Positions 1 to 12,053 of a stretch of DNA of 64,000 bases are shown here, one piece after another. Under the pieces are notes generated by a model. It made no database searches. It was given only the letters and a program-made list of their open reading frames with translations, and was not told the DNA's origin. A program made the position numbers and the translations under genes. The DNA is from Litsea cubeba (taxonomy: Eukaryota > Streptophyta > Magnoliopsida > Laurales > Lauraceae), in the NCBI GenBank assembly GCA_012931725.1, contig CM022945.1:20742318-20806317 (forward strand), in the 5' to 3' direction. Positions within the stretch are counted from its first letter, which is position 1. The number at the start of each line of letters is the position of its first letter.

Positions 1-859
1 TTATCCATTGTATCAAGATTCAAGCATGAGTAACATAAAGTGCACCACTGTGGAGTTTCGCTTTTCTCACTCAGTGAATGACACAGACGATCCGGATTTA
101 TCACAGGGGAAAGTGCAGAGTGTCAGAGTGCAGACAAAACTGTGTCGTGCAGCTCGTGCTGGTTACAGAGGCATCTAGACTGATTGGACACAAGTGCAAT
201 GTGAGCATTTCCACAGTTTACGTCTTAATCCTTCTTCTATTCAAGAGTCCACACCGGTGGCGGTGGCCATATATACACGCAAATGGTGGGCATGGCCCAC
301 AGAAAAGAAAGTACTTGTCACTGCAAAATCCAGGTAGATTTGTTAGCTCTGGAGTCTTTTCTTTAGCTTGGCTTGGCTTGACTGAGTTTGATCTGATATA
401 TTTTCGTTTGTTTTTTTGAAGACAAAAGGTTCTTTATTAGAAATAAGAAACACATACAGAAAGTCAGAAACCATTCTAACAGAGAGAAACAAATCACATT
501 TTTTTATTTAAGACTTGAGTTTGATCAATCTATTTCAGAGGCCCCTTTGAAAACTAGAACTGGGCTTGAGCAAGTCCTGCATATTTTACTTGAATAACAA
601 AACTTTAGATAAGGTTATTTTTCAAGTTCAAGAAGATGAAAGAAAAAATGAAATGCAAAGCGGAACATAATTCCTCTCAATGCAAAACATCATATTTTAC
701 TCAAACAAGAAAGTTCTACTCATACAGATTAAATTACAAAAGATCACATATAGAGAAAACAGGAAGAGGGTAATCAAACAAGAACAAATGAAGAACATTC
801 ACTCACACTAACTGTTCTCTAGTTCTAAAAGTACTAAAGGGAGTTATTTAGTACATTCC
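1..859. other. Spacer, 3' flank of NPF7 gene
   Basis: No gene is supported here. The part nearest position 859 is AT-rich and probably holds the 3' UTR of the minus-strand transporter. Positions 190-290 resemble 15445-15540 (shared core GTGAGCATTTCCAC followed by a similar downstream stretch), so a diverged dispersed repeat is present. Confidence 0.5.
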
Positions 860-3800
860 TCAAACATTTTCCACACTATCTTCCTTATCAGTGCCTTGGC
901 TCTCAAATACAACGCACGTATACCACTTAGCACACACCAAGTAAACTAAGAAATCAGCTGCAGCTAAACCTGCTAACAGAAAATAAAAACGATCCAAGTG
1001 ACCCAAGTTAAGCTCTCCAGGGATCCATCCAGGCTTCCCATTCCTTGTAGTGATACTCATAACTATGCTTACGAGCAGACTACTGGCATAGTTACCAAAA
1101 GAGATCGAAGCCATGCAAAGGGAGCTACCAAAGCTCTTAATCCCATCTGGGGCTTGGCCATGGAAGAACTCCAACTGCCCCACATACATGAAAACCTCAG
1201 ATATTCCTATCAGAGTATACTGAGGGATCTGCCACAAGATACTCAGTGAACTTGGGTCATGTGCCCCGGTAACCCTTTCAAGTCTTTCTAATTCTACAAC
1301 ACCAGCAGCAACCATGGCTAACATGGCAACTACTAGCCCGATTCCCATGCGTTGGAGCTCTGTTATTCCCTTGGGGTTGTGTGAGAATCTAGCTGCAATT
1401 GGAACTAGGACTTGACGGTATACGGGGATAAAAATGGCCACAGAAAGGATGTCAAATGCAGACATGCTTGCAGGAGGAATGTGGAAGGTGAAGATGTCGG
1501 TATCCATGGCAGCACCTTGCTCAACAAAGAGAGAAGCCATCTGGGCGAAGACTACAGAGTAGATTATGGTGCAGAGCCAGATGGGTCCGAGCTTTAACAC
1601 ACATTTCGCCTCTTCCACTTGAGTCACTGTGCAAAGCCTCCATGGGTTTTTCTCCTTGGGTTCTATGCATGGGTTATTCCCTGTTAAGGTTGCTGCCTTA
1701 TCCAAAAACCTGAAAACAAGATGATTGTAACCTTAAGCATAGTTTATTATTTGTTATCACCATTAGAGCTTCACTCCATCTATTTGGGTCGGTTTGAAGA
1801 GTTGTACTATCAAGCAATAAAACATTTTATGACTATTTATAATTCCTACCTAGCTATAGCACAAGAAATTAAGTAATCCTTCTCTTCTTGTTCTGTGAGG
1901 AAAAAAACATATGAAAACCACTATGATGCACTGTTTTCTCTTATATAAATATAAAAACAGAACTTTAGTCAAATAAAAAAGAACTTCCTTTCAATTTATG
2001 TGCACACCTTTGATATGGACAGATGCAGAGATCCTGTGGGATACGACTATACACTTTTAGAAATCTGAGACACAGATATAGATCCGCTTTTGAATTTATA
2101 TCATGAAAATTCATATTTTATATCATGGTGACTTTTGTAGAAACATTGAATTTTTTTTTCTTTAGTATATACTTCAAAATTAATGAAATTATCACTTTAG
2201 AAAAGTAGGAAAACAAATAATTCTTTATGAAATAATGGACTTACATAAAGTAGAATGTGCCAAACTTGTGTACTCTAAAAGTGTTGGTGCAGACTATGCA
2301 GTAGAGAGTATCACAATAAAATGATCATATCATCATCCAGATATCATAGTGAAGACATACTTACCCAAACTCATTACTATGGAGGATCTTTCGACTTCCT
2401 GAAATTGCAGACTCTGTTCCTTCCAACTCATAGAGCTTGACTCCATCGACCTTAACATCCCACTTCCTAGCAGCAGCCACGAACACTTGGGCAACACGTG
2501 GCAACGGGTTTCCACTTGGCTTGACCTGTCTGTAACCTGGTGTTCCAATCCAGAAGGTAAGAAGGGCCAAAACAGCAGAACCTGTGGCTGTCCAAAAACC
2601 GAGCCACCACTTGCCAGTGTCCTCAAAGTAAACCAATACAGTGTTTGAAAAAAGCGAACCCAAGTTCAAAGCCAAATAGAAGTAGCTAAAGAAGGCTGTT
2701 TTGTAGTGCCTCTCGACAGGGTCTGTTACATCAAACTGATCAGCTCCAAAAGTAGCCATGGAGGGCTGATACCCTCCATTTCCAAGGGCAATCAAATAAA
2801 TCGATAGATAAAAGATTGCAGTTCCAATGATCGACACAGGCTCACACAATAATTCACCATCCCCACAACCGGCTGGCTTGATCAAGAGGAGCCACGATGT
2901 TACAGAAAGGAGCACCAAACCCTGTTCAAAAAAGACGAATATCATGAAAATCTGCGGATTAACAAACAATGCATGCTACAAACATTAGGCTATGAAAAGT
3001 GAGTTCCAACGTATGTAAAAAAAAAAAAAGAGTTGAGAGAGTAAAAGCAATGATATATGTGGGTTGTGGTATACACATTTTTTTTCATGTGATCAAAATC
3101 TTGGAAATATATGATGAATGGAGATTAAGGTGTTTGGCTGAAACCATACCATTACAAAGATTATTTGGAAAACTGTGCATGTCTTGTATCGTCCCCAGTA
3201 AGAATCGCTGAGGAATGCACCCACAAGAGAACACATGTAAACAGTACCCGTCCACTTACTAACGTTGTTAGCAGCAATTGCATTGTCTTGTTGTAAGACC
3301 CTTGTCAAGAACAAAACCAGATTCACACTCACACCAAAATATGCAAGTGTTGCTAGTCCTTGATTCACTGCACCAACGGTGAATTAAAGTAAAAATGATA
3401 TCATAAAAGATAGCTGCATTGGGTTGGCAGCGAAGCAAAATGAGATAAAAAGAAGAAGAAAAAATAGATATAAGAATATTTGTATGAGTAGGTAAATTGT
3501 TCATATTTCATTCATAGTTATTTTATTTTTTATTTTTACCCAATAAGAGAATTGCTGATCTCCATCCTCCTGAGATTGTTTTGATTGCGGGGTTTCCTTT
3601 TCTATCAACCGACCCATCATTTGTAATTGTATTGTCAAGAGAAATCATCTCCCCTTGGGTATCAGTACAGTATCTCCCTTCTTTAACCTGAATGAAGTAA
3701 ATAGAAAAAAAAAAAACATCAACAAACAAAAAAACAAAATAGGCATGTTGCGAAGAGGTTGGTCACAATCTTGCATGCACACATGAAAATCAATCCGAAC

Positions 3801-3977
3801 CATCCAAACCACACGACCCACTCTGAGTGGGGCAAGACCCTAAACTTTCTTTCATTGAGGGGTCAGGTGGCAAATTTAAGGACGGTAACAGATTTCTTTC
3901 CACTGATTAGAAATTAAAACAGAATTTGTGATTTGCATTACTTTAATTGGAAGGTCCTTGAACTCCAAAGCTTCCAT
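860..3977 (-). CDS. NPF7: NRT1/PTR family transporter, NPF7 subfamily (NPF7.2/7.3-like)
   Basis: Complete five-exon gene: 3977-3942, 3687-3540, 3367-3150, 2921-2365 and 1709-860. All junctions are GT-AG, phases agree, and the spliced length is 1809 nt (602 aa), normal for the family. Exon 2 ends with a segment close to the NPF7 N-terminus (DGSVDRKGNPAI). Exon 3 carries TM1 and the loop with GAFLSDSYWGRYKT. Exon 4 has the family motif FGADQFD, and exon 5 encodes the C-terminal half with GQLEFFHGQAPDGIKSFGS. TM1 reads VNQGLATL where most NPF proteins have the proton-coupling ExxER motif. Arabidopsis NPF7.3/NRT1.5, a root xylem-loading nitrate/potassium transporter, shares that feature as I recall it. 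By analogy this is a plasma-membrane, 12-TM transporter in long-distance nitrate or potassium allocation; the substrate is inferred. The first exon encodes only 12 residues. Confidence 0.95.
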
Positions 3978-5483
3978 TGAATGTTGCTCTGTCAGAAGAT
4001 CAAAGATACAAAACGTGAATTGTGTTGGCAATCATGTAAAACTAAATAAATAGAGACATTTTAGTGAAAATTATGATGGAAATTAAATAGCTCAATCAAT
4101 GCCATTATTAAAAGAATAGCTCACTTAAAAATATAAATGAAACATCAATCTGTACTTAAAGGGAAGCCTGTATCGATGCATGGGTCTAAAAAAAATAAAA
4201 CATGTGGAATTCAAATATATTTTAAAATTAACCAATAAAACTGGTATAAAACTTGGTATTTAGTTTTATATGAAAAAAGAGAGGTAATAAAGGGTTTTAA
4301 GAATCTGTTGTAAAAACATTTGATTGAAAAAGCAAGAAGTCAAAATAAAAATTTGTAAAACCTATAAAAAGATAATAGAAATAATGATATTAGAGAACTA
4401 TTCATAAACAAAGAGTAACAAAACTGCACCAAAAATGTTGGAAAAGAATACACATGACCTCTCTCTCTCTCTCTCTCTCTCAATGGTGCAGCTCACTGAT
4501 TTTTTTTTTTTCTATTTGACTTGTTGTTTAGTTATTTGGGTTGTTTTACATATTCCCCTTTACCTGCTTCTTCTTTCCGATGGATGTCAACCATTGGAAA
4601 CATCTCTTGTCATTAGCCCGAATGCATAAGGCATAAGTAACCCATTAACTCAATCGTACCGCGGAGAGAAGAAAATAAGTTAGGGCCATGCAGCAATTTT
4701 GTATGAGGTCGACGTGGCAGTTGAATGTGTTGGGCAAGTATAGCAAGTTACAACAAGCGCAGCGACCTAGTTGGTGGATAATTAACGGAGCGAGATCGAA
4801 TTGTGAGGGGTACTAGGCCATTTTGAAGGTGTGGAATTATTTCTATGCAATTAAATTCTAGGGTCCCCTTCTGCTGAGCACTCGTTCGCACTCTACGGTG
4901 AGAACATTTTTTGAGGGGACCACGTGCGGCCACACTAGGGGAGCCCACCTATCTATTCATGATGATAGAGGCTTGAATCATCATTTTAACCACTTGATCA
5001 ACATCCGACAACTTTCACTATCCAAAATAAGTGCAAATCGATCTAATGATCTAATCCATTCAGATGGGTGCCAAATCCGAAATTGGTGGCTATAGGAGGG
5101 GCCTTTGTTTCATGGTCTACTAAGCTGAGCCCCACTATGAGTTTTGGCACCTAGTGCTCACCTTATTATGAGCACTAATGCTGGGTGGAGGGACTTCCAA
5201 TTTCAAGAGAGATAAATAGCTGTGATAAAGACAAGTGAGGAAAAAAAACGCCACCAAAGTAAACATGAGGGGCCCTAAAACATGCCCTTTGCACTTCCCT
5301 ATAAAAGCATGTGGCACACGGGATGCATGATAATCAACAGAGGTACAGCTAACATGATTTAGATGTCTATTAACTAAATACATTGTATATGTTTTTCTTC
5401 ATCTTTTATATTCAATCAGGCACAGCCGCACAGCAACTTGAGGAGTAAACTTCGCTTCTCAAAATGTTAACTCGAAGAGCAGG
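3978..5483. promoter_or_regulatory. Upstream region of NPF7 gene
   Basis: This noncoding stretch lies upstream of the NPF7 start codon. It contains a (CT)n microsatellite at about 4458-4482. In the transcription sense of the minus-strand gene that is a GA-rich tract 5' of the gene. No convincing TATA box could be assigned and no other gene is seen. Confidence 0.35.
4458..4482. repeat. (CT)n microsatellite
   Basis: A perfect dinucleotide CT run of about 12 units, upstream of the NPF7 gene. Confidence 0.9.
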
Positions 5484-5664
5484 CAGGGGCGGAAATAGGA
5501 TAAAGTAATAGGGGTGCCATTGTGAAAAAAAAAAGTTTTTTTTTTTTTGTTTTTTTGTTTTTGGGAGGGGGGGTCATTGCTAAAAATTACCTTTAAATTT
5601 TATTAAATTCCAAGGGGCTTTATGTAATTTAGGGGGTGGGGGGCTGGCACTAATTCCGTCCCTG
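5484..5664. mobile_element. hAT-like MITE (CAGGGGCGG family), degraded
   Basis: The left end reads CAGGGGCGGAAATAG and the right end is the inverse of CAGGGACGGAATTAG, giving imperfect terminal inverted repeats on a 181-bp element. The 8 bases on each side (AGAGCAGG and AGCAAGGC) are related but not identical, so the target duplication has decayed or my ends are off by a base or two. The CAG-starting TIR resembles the clearer hAT-type elements at 20870 and 48532. Confidence 0.5.
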
Positions 5665-5720
5665 AGCAAGGCCATAGTTTGTATTTGAGTTCAAACCCGT
5701 AAAAAAAGAAAAGAAATATA

Positions 5721-5795
5721 TAGTCCCCCGTAGCTCAGGCTGGTGAGAGACATGCATGGGTGGAATGTGAGTTCAAGCTAGCCAAAAAAAAAAAA
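5721..5795 (+). mobile_element. tRNA-derived SINE fragment
   Basis: TAGCTCAGGCTGG matches a pol III box A. About 35 bases later GAGTTCAAGC resembles box B, and the copy ends in a poly(A) run. There is no foldable tRNA body, so this is a truncated SINE rather than a tRNA gene. Confidence 0.45.
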
Positions 5796-8586
5796 TAGAT
5801 AAAAAGAAGAAAAATTAAATGAACTACTATTTAATGGGTAATTGGTCATATTTGAAGAGTTAAGATTCTAAGACAAGAGAGATTGAACTGATAAAAAAAT
5901 TAAAATAAATCGAATATAAATTGCGATGTACTAGCTAGGTGAGATTTTGAGTGAAAATAATACTCTTAGCTTTTGTTTAATTGAGGGAGAAATGAACTTA
6001 TCCAATTTTCTAAACATGAAAGAGTCATTAATTGGCACATATAAAGCCCACGATTGTAAAATCCATAGACTAAAATGTAATTAAACATGTGCGTGGACAG
6101 AAACTTAGAAAAAATCCCGTAGGAAAGATTGCTGATAACACCACAAGTTGCCGTTAGCATCACAGCATTTATTCAAATACATTAATTGTTCAACATCTAC
6201 TTGAAGATGGCAAAGGAAAAACGAGTTATGTGGTTAGTTTAGTCGTAAACTACTGTAGGTCTTCTCTCCAAGTTCTCATTTTTATTGTGACATGCAAAAA
6301 TATATAGACTCCGCGGAGCAAACCGATTTTGGCGAGTTACAAAGCTACACAGCTGATTCTCGAACCTCGGGGGCTGTCCACGACTCACACTAATCGAGCT
6401 GCCAAGTGGAGTCAAGAGTCAACTCTGGCAAGTCACTTTCTCTAACAAAAAAAAAAAAAAAACTCAGGCAAGTCACTGAATCAACTCAGTGACTTAACAA
6501 GCCATACACTAGGTTTGAATCAACTCAGTCATTTCGACTAGCTAAACATTTGGTTTTTGTGAGATCTATATCAAACAGTTCTAATCATAAATGCATACAT
6601 CTAAGATGTCACCTCCCAAACTGAAACAGATGCAAAGCAACCCAACATGCCCCAAATGACCATGCAGTATTCAGAATATTAAAAATGAAAGAGATAGAAC
6701 CTGCGTTTTACTGCGATGGTGAGGCTAGGAGGGAGGAGTAGAGATAAATATATATAAAGAACAAAGAAAAATGAGGGGACAGGTACACAAAAAATTGGAG
6801 AATTTTTTGGTTGAAAAAGGAGGAAGCTGTGTTTGTGGGCCACTGATGGTAGGGTGGTAAATGAACTCAATGTGTCAAGAAGGATACATTGCAATCAACC
6901 AGAAACAACCTTCCCTACATTGCAATGCTCCCAGTTTGACTATAGCTTTTATTGATGTGCATGTCCATCAAAGAACAACGTAAGATGGTGATTGACATTC
7001 AATCTTCATTTGAATAAAAGTTATGATGAGTGGCTTTCAATGCATTATCAGCATAGTCAACTTCTCCACCAATAAGTCACCCACCCTCTCATCACTGACA
7101 GGGAGAGGACAATCCATTGCCAAAACCGTAAGTTGTCACCAAAACAACATTGAGAGGATGAGATAGTAGCATATGAATATCAACACTTCCGAATATTGCA
7201 AAAACAAATAGAAGGAAGAACTTACAAAATAGGATAGGAAGGAGTAGCTGTGATTTTGTGTGAGAAAGGAGGGAGGGGAAGAGTTGAATATAAAGGCAAA
7301 AAAGATAAGAGGGTCACTTTCAAAATCATATCGGCATGGAGAAATGCATGAAAAATAAGAGAATTTTGTGGCAGGTAAAGAAAGTTGTTTCTGGGATAAT
7401 CTCTGCCACGAACTTGTTTGTTTCTCCTTTATATGGATTTTATTTGGGTCAGCATATTTAAATCATGAGCAATTTGCCTGACATCCCACTTTCCATTTCC
7501 CCTCTTTAGGTTTTAATTTATGAGGCCTTTAATCAATTCAATCCTTCCACACAAATGAATCCTCTGAAATTTGCACTGATCCTAATTTTTTTTTTTTTTT
7601 CATACATTTCACAATTGAGATTTAACAAAATTAATTTGCATGATGTATCAGTTGATATCGCGTATCTTCGTACCTCTATTGAGTGTCATGCATATGAGTG
7701 AGCCCACTAAAAGTGGGCATTTTTAAGGACAAATGCCCCAACATTGTAGAGTATTGATGCATGGGTGAGTGGCATGTAACCAGTGATCCTAGGAATCAAT
7801 CCCTAAGCAGCCTGTGAGATGAGACATCCTTACCACTGGAGTTGAGGGTTAATATAATATAAGAGCAAATAGAAGCCGTTCGATAGCCTCAATTATTCTA
7901 CTGAGTTTCAGACTCACTTCGCGATGGGTTGTAATGGGCCACCTTCAGAGTGGCTACTAAATACCAAATAAGTGGGAGATTTTTAGATTTTTAGATTTTT
8001 ATTTTTCATTGGGTCATTAATGGTAAAATGCCAGGAAAATAAAAATTAAATTAATAATAAATCTAAAATATAAATTTAAATATTTCATAAGGTAGAATTG
8101 TTTTAAAATAAGAGAACTTATGTATATAAGGCCATGGTCATGTACATCCTTACGATACATACCAACCATTGGGGCCCACAGGAGCCTCACAAATCATGGG
8201 ACAGGGGTATCAAAAGATCCAAGTGGGACCACCACAGATATCAAATTTGAAGTCAATCTGATGCCCCTAACCCTTTTATCCATAAGCTTAACAGCTTTAT
8301 ATCAAAAGAAAAAATTTGACCCTTGATCCAATTGTCCAGTCTATTGGAATCGGTGCAAACCCATGGGATAGGTGACTATTGAAGGGATTTGGGTGTGGTC
8401 CTGGTCCTGGTCCATTCAGATGGGCCATACATATACATACATATGTATGTATGTGTGATGTTCGTATGTGCATATGTATGAATGTCCCGACATAGTTTGG
8501 ACAAGCCTTTGATGATGATATATGTATATATATAGTTATTTATATGTATGTATTTATTTGAAACTAAAGAAGCCTTTGATTTTTTT
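5796..8586. other. AT-rich spacer
   Basis: No coding region is supported on either strand. The stretch holds poly(A)/poly(T) tracts and short simple repeats. Positions 7764-7840 (a GGGTGAGTGGCATGTAACCAG core) are related to 34120-34200, which suggests a diverged dispersed repeat. Confidence 0.4.
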
Positions 8587-8905
8587 AACTCCAACCAAGG
8601 GAGCTAAACCCAGGAGAGAACCTGCATACGCGGGAAGGCAACCCACTAACATAGAAAAGAATCCCGCACACACGGAAAGAGGTGGCATATCCAGTTTTCA
8701 AACCCTGAGTAGCCAAGTACGAGAACTTTAATTTTTTTAACTCCAACCAAGGGAGCTAAACCCAGGAGAGAACCCGCACACGCGGGAAGGCAACCCACTA
8801 ACGTAGAAAAGAATCCTGCACACACGGAAATAGGCGGCATATCCAGGGTTCAAACCCTGAGTAGCCAAGTGCGAGAAATGCCACTGCTAACCAATAGAGC
8901 AACAA
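8587..8905 (-). mobile_element. tRNA-derived SINE (Au-like) with 152-bp internal tandem duplication
   Basis: On the minus strand the head has a box A-like TGGTTAGCAGTGG (about 8880-8893), followed by a box B-like GGGTTTGAACCCTG (about 8844-8857), then a SINE-like body and a T-rich end. The body is duplicated in tandem: the AACTCCAACCAAGGGAGC block starts at 8587 and again at 8739, a period of 152 bp with a few mismatches. The class is inferred from the box A/box B layout. Confidence 0.5.
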
Positions 8906-9100
8906 CATGTTTTCAAAAAAGCCGTTGAATTACGTTGAGATAAAGGTTACTCGGAATAGGACTAATTTTCATGAGCATGTGATCGTCTATATTTTTGGGT
9001 GACGATTTTAGATCAGCAAAGAACTTGCTTATTTAGGCCAATGTTCACCTCTTATGTGTGTTATTATCCGAGGTTAACCAATTGGTTGGGAAGCCCGCTT

Positions 9101-9355
9101 TATATATTAAAGCAAAGGGAAAGGTGAGCTGTGAGGGGTGCCACCTCACCCCTAAAAAGCCTCTCATTTCAGAAAAATTATATATATTAAAGCAAAGGGA
9201 GAGGTGGGCCGTGAGGGGTGCCACCTCACCCCTAAAAAGTCTCTCCTTTCAGAAAAATACATATAAAATCACATAGAGCTTTGGGTGTGAGAGGTGGGCT
9301 GTGAGGGGTGCCACGTCATCCCTAAAAAGTCTCTCCTTTGAAAGAAATATATAAG
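9101..9355. repeat. ~80-bp tandem repeat, 2 full copies plus a diverged third
   Basis: The unit begins TATATATTAAAGCAAAGGG at 9101 and again at 9181, and contains GTGAGGGGTGCCACCTCACC, itself an imperfect hairpin. A third diverged copy lies at about 9280-9355. Confidence 0.8.
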
Positions 9356-9684
9356 AAAAAGTGGGCCGCCACACTCATCTAAAACAAATCTCCTCCCTAA
9401 ATCTCCATTTCAATTATCTTCTCCAAATCACCTCCCTAAATCTCTCCATTTCATTCAAGATTTTTTATAAAAATAACAAACTCACATCTTTATCATATCT
9501 CCTACAATTTCTCTAAACAACTTCTTCAATCCTTATCACACCTATCCTTTCTCAACTTCTACCAAGAAGTTTGATAATATATACCGTGTGATATTTCTTT
9601 CTAAGTTAAATACCTGACAAACAAGGCCACCTTTAAACATGTCATGATGCACCTTAATGAATTAGGATAAGAGGCTCACTTTTA

Positions 9685-9935
9685 AATATTACATCATGTG
9701 ACCCCACCAATGCTCCTTGGAACAACACATCAACAAGGGCCTACTGACCAAATATTCAATTGGACACACCTTTAGATATTTGAATATGGGCATATCTTTA
9801 GATGTTACATCATGTGATCCCACTAATGATCCTTGGAATGACACATCAGTAAGGTCTCACTGTCCAATTGGATACACCTTGAAGGAATTAGGATATGAGG
9901 CCCACCGTTAGATGTTACATCATGTGACCCTACCA
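9685..9935. repeat. ~110-bp imperfect tandem repeat
   Basis: The core TTACATCATGTGAYCCYACYAA recurs at about 9689, 9804 and 9915. The first two copies are followed by a TCCTTGGAAYRACACATCA block. The repeat is noncoding. Confidence 0.7.
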
Positions 9936-10957
9936 AGTTATATTTTTCTTTTTTATTAAAGTTATATATATAATAAATATAAACTACTTATTTACTTCTA
10001 TAAAATTTGTTCTTTTCCGATAATATCTCAGAAAAGAATCACATATTTTATTATATTTTTTTAGCCAGGGTACCATACCTCTCCATTTAATTCTGTAAGC
10101 TTACGCTTGTGGGGCCCACCCTGGGTCCATCCAAATGGACCAAACACACGACCTCCTTAAATTGTACATGTCCACTAACTTTTGGTCAGATCCGAATTTA
10201 CTGGATTGTTGGATCGACTGTGTACCGATCCAAATGGATTGTTGACCATTAAACTTTTGGGGCTAGATGAAGATGGTAGAAACCACGGTTGAGAATAATT
10301 TTTTACAAACAGAATGGTCCCAGGGAGTCCTTGAAATCCCCACATCACCACCCCCATGTGGGTTGGGCCTTACCACAAACTTGAGCTTACCTTAACTTAA
10401 GCTTATATAGACACACATTCATACTTGTGTAATGGTCAATGCCTTTAAATTCAAGAGGGCATTATGTCATGTAAGTTTACTTCTCATTTTATATTTATTT
10501 TCATCACATGTTAAAAGATTATAATATTCAAAGATAATAAATTTCTTTCTTTTAGACTTATTTTATCTAAATAATATTTTAAAATAATTCTTAAATTTTT
10601 AATATATTTTTACTTAAACCCGGGCATTTGTTGCTAGCCTTACTTTAATATCCAGTGTTTGACACCTAGGCATCCTATAGAGCGGGTGTTATATCTCTGG
10701 GTTAAGAGTTTTTTTTTACAGCGGAGCAGATTATCTCCGAGGGATTGGGTTTCCAATATGGGACCCAGCCGCCTAGCTGGGTAAAAAAAAGTGCAAATGC
10801 ATATTAAGTTATGTCGTGGCAATTTTTAACCCTCTGCTTATGCTTTAGAATCTTATGGCCTCATCAATGGGCTTAAATCTTACATCTACAGTCCATGTTC
10901 GACTCAGACTTAAATTTGAGCACTGCAATACTTGTCTGGCGTGAAGTCTGACCCATG
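9936..10957. other. AT-rich spacer
   Basis: No gene, RNA or clear mobile element is visible in this stretch. Confidence 0.4.
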
Positions 10958-11151
10958 TGGGTCGAGCAGAGTTGGCCCAATGACAGCTCTATTTCTAAGA
11001 CCATTTCAAGATCCTTCTCTTGTAGTCCGATCGAACCATTTTCAAATAGGGCGTCATGGGTCGAGCAGAGTTGGCCCAATGACAGCTCTATTTCTAAGAC
11101 CATTTCAAGATCCTTCTCTTGTAGTCCGATCGAACCATTTTCAAATAGGGC
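10958..11151. repeat. 99-bp tandem duplication, near-perfect
   Basis: The block starting TGGGTCGAGCAGAGTTGG at 10958 repeats from 11057 with no mismatch that I can see. A 99-bp period is 33 codons, so it keeps frames open in several phases. The open frames over it are repeat artefacts rather than genes. Confidence 0.9.
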
Positions 11152-12053
11152 ATATGACGCAGGGGGACTTGCCCTGCCAAATACAGAGAGACATTTATGA
11201 GCTATTTCATTGTAAAAAGTCTAGTGACGGTATTTGATTTAAGCCCATAAATTAAATGGTCAAACCACGAAAGGGGGAATTTTCCATCTTCGGTTGCACT
11301 TTTACTAAACTTCGATTTTTTTTTTTAACGGAGAGTTCCCAACCCTTTGGAGTGGTGTAACTTAGATTAGACTTTTATGGACGACCATTATATTGTTTAG
11401 AGCTAGTTAGACCCACAATTGTCCCGTTTCCTTCCTTGAGCATCTTATTAGAGAGCAGTATTCAACCTAATCCTTGTCAAGTTATAACATTTAAGGATTT
11501 ATTCATATCCTCAAAGACTCGGGCCCACGTGATGCATGAGAAATTCAAGTGGGAATCTATAATGGGACTCACATTAAAATCCTAAGCAACTCAAGATGAA
11601 TCCCTACTTTGTACAAGATGTGGAAAATTGTCAAGAGTTTGTCCCATATAAGATTAAGCATGTATAATCCATATATTTTATGTTTCATGACGGTAAAAAC
11701 TCTAATTAAAGTGAAATCTGATTAGATCCCATTCAAGGAGAGAACATTTTTTTTTTTAAGAAGCTTATATTTTTAATAAGCAAGCCTACTTTTTTTGTTT
11801 TGTTTTGTTTTTGGTAAAGAAGTAAGCCTACTTTAGATATGTCTTGAATCCCTCTTACATCTTGTGATCAGTACGAGCTTCAAACCATCAGGAGGCTTTC
11901 ATGATGCGAAGGTTCCGGCATATACTTTACTCCCAACTAAGTACTATCTACTATTGATCGGTGAAGATCAAAATTAGCTATTGATCCAAGTCTCACTTTT
12001 CTAACACGTGTCAGATCCAATGGTGTATATTTCATTTACAATCTTGACGTTTA
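11152..12053. other. Spacer
   Basis: Noncoding, with homopolymer T runs. No feature can be supported. Confidence 0.4.

Noticed and set aside
10873..11237. Open frames with a repeated 33-residue peptide
   Set aside because: Produced by the 99-bp tandem duplication; present on both strands, no homology recognised.
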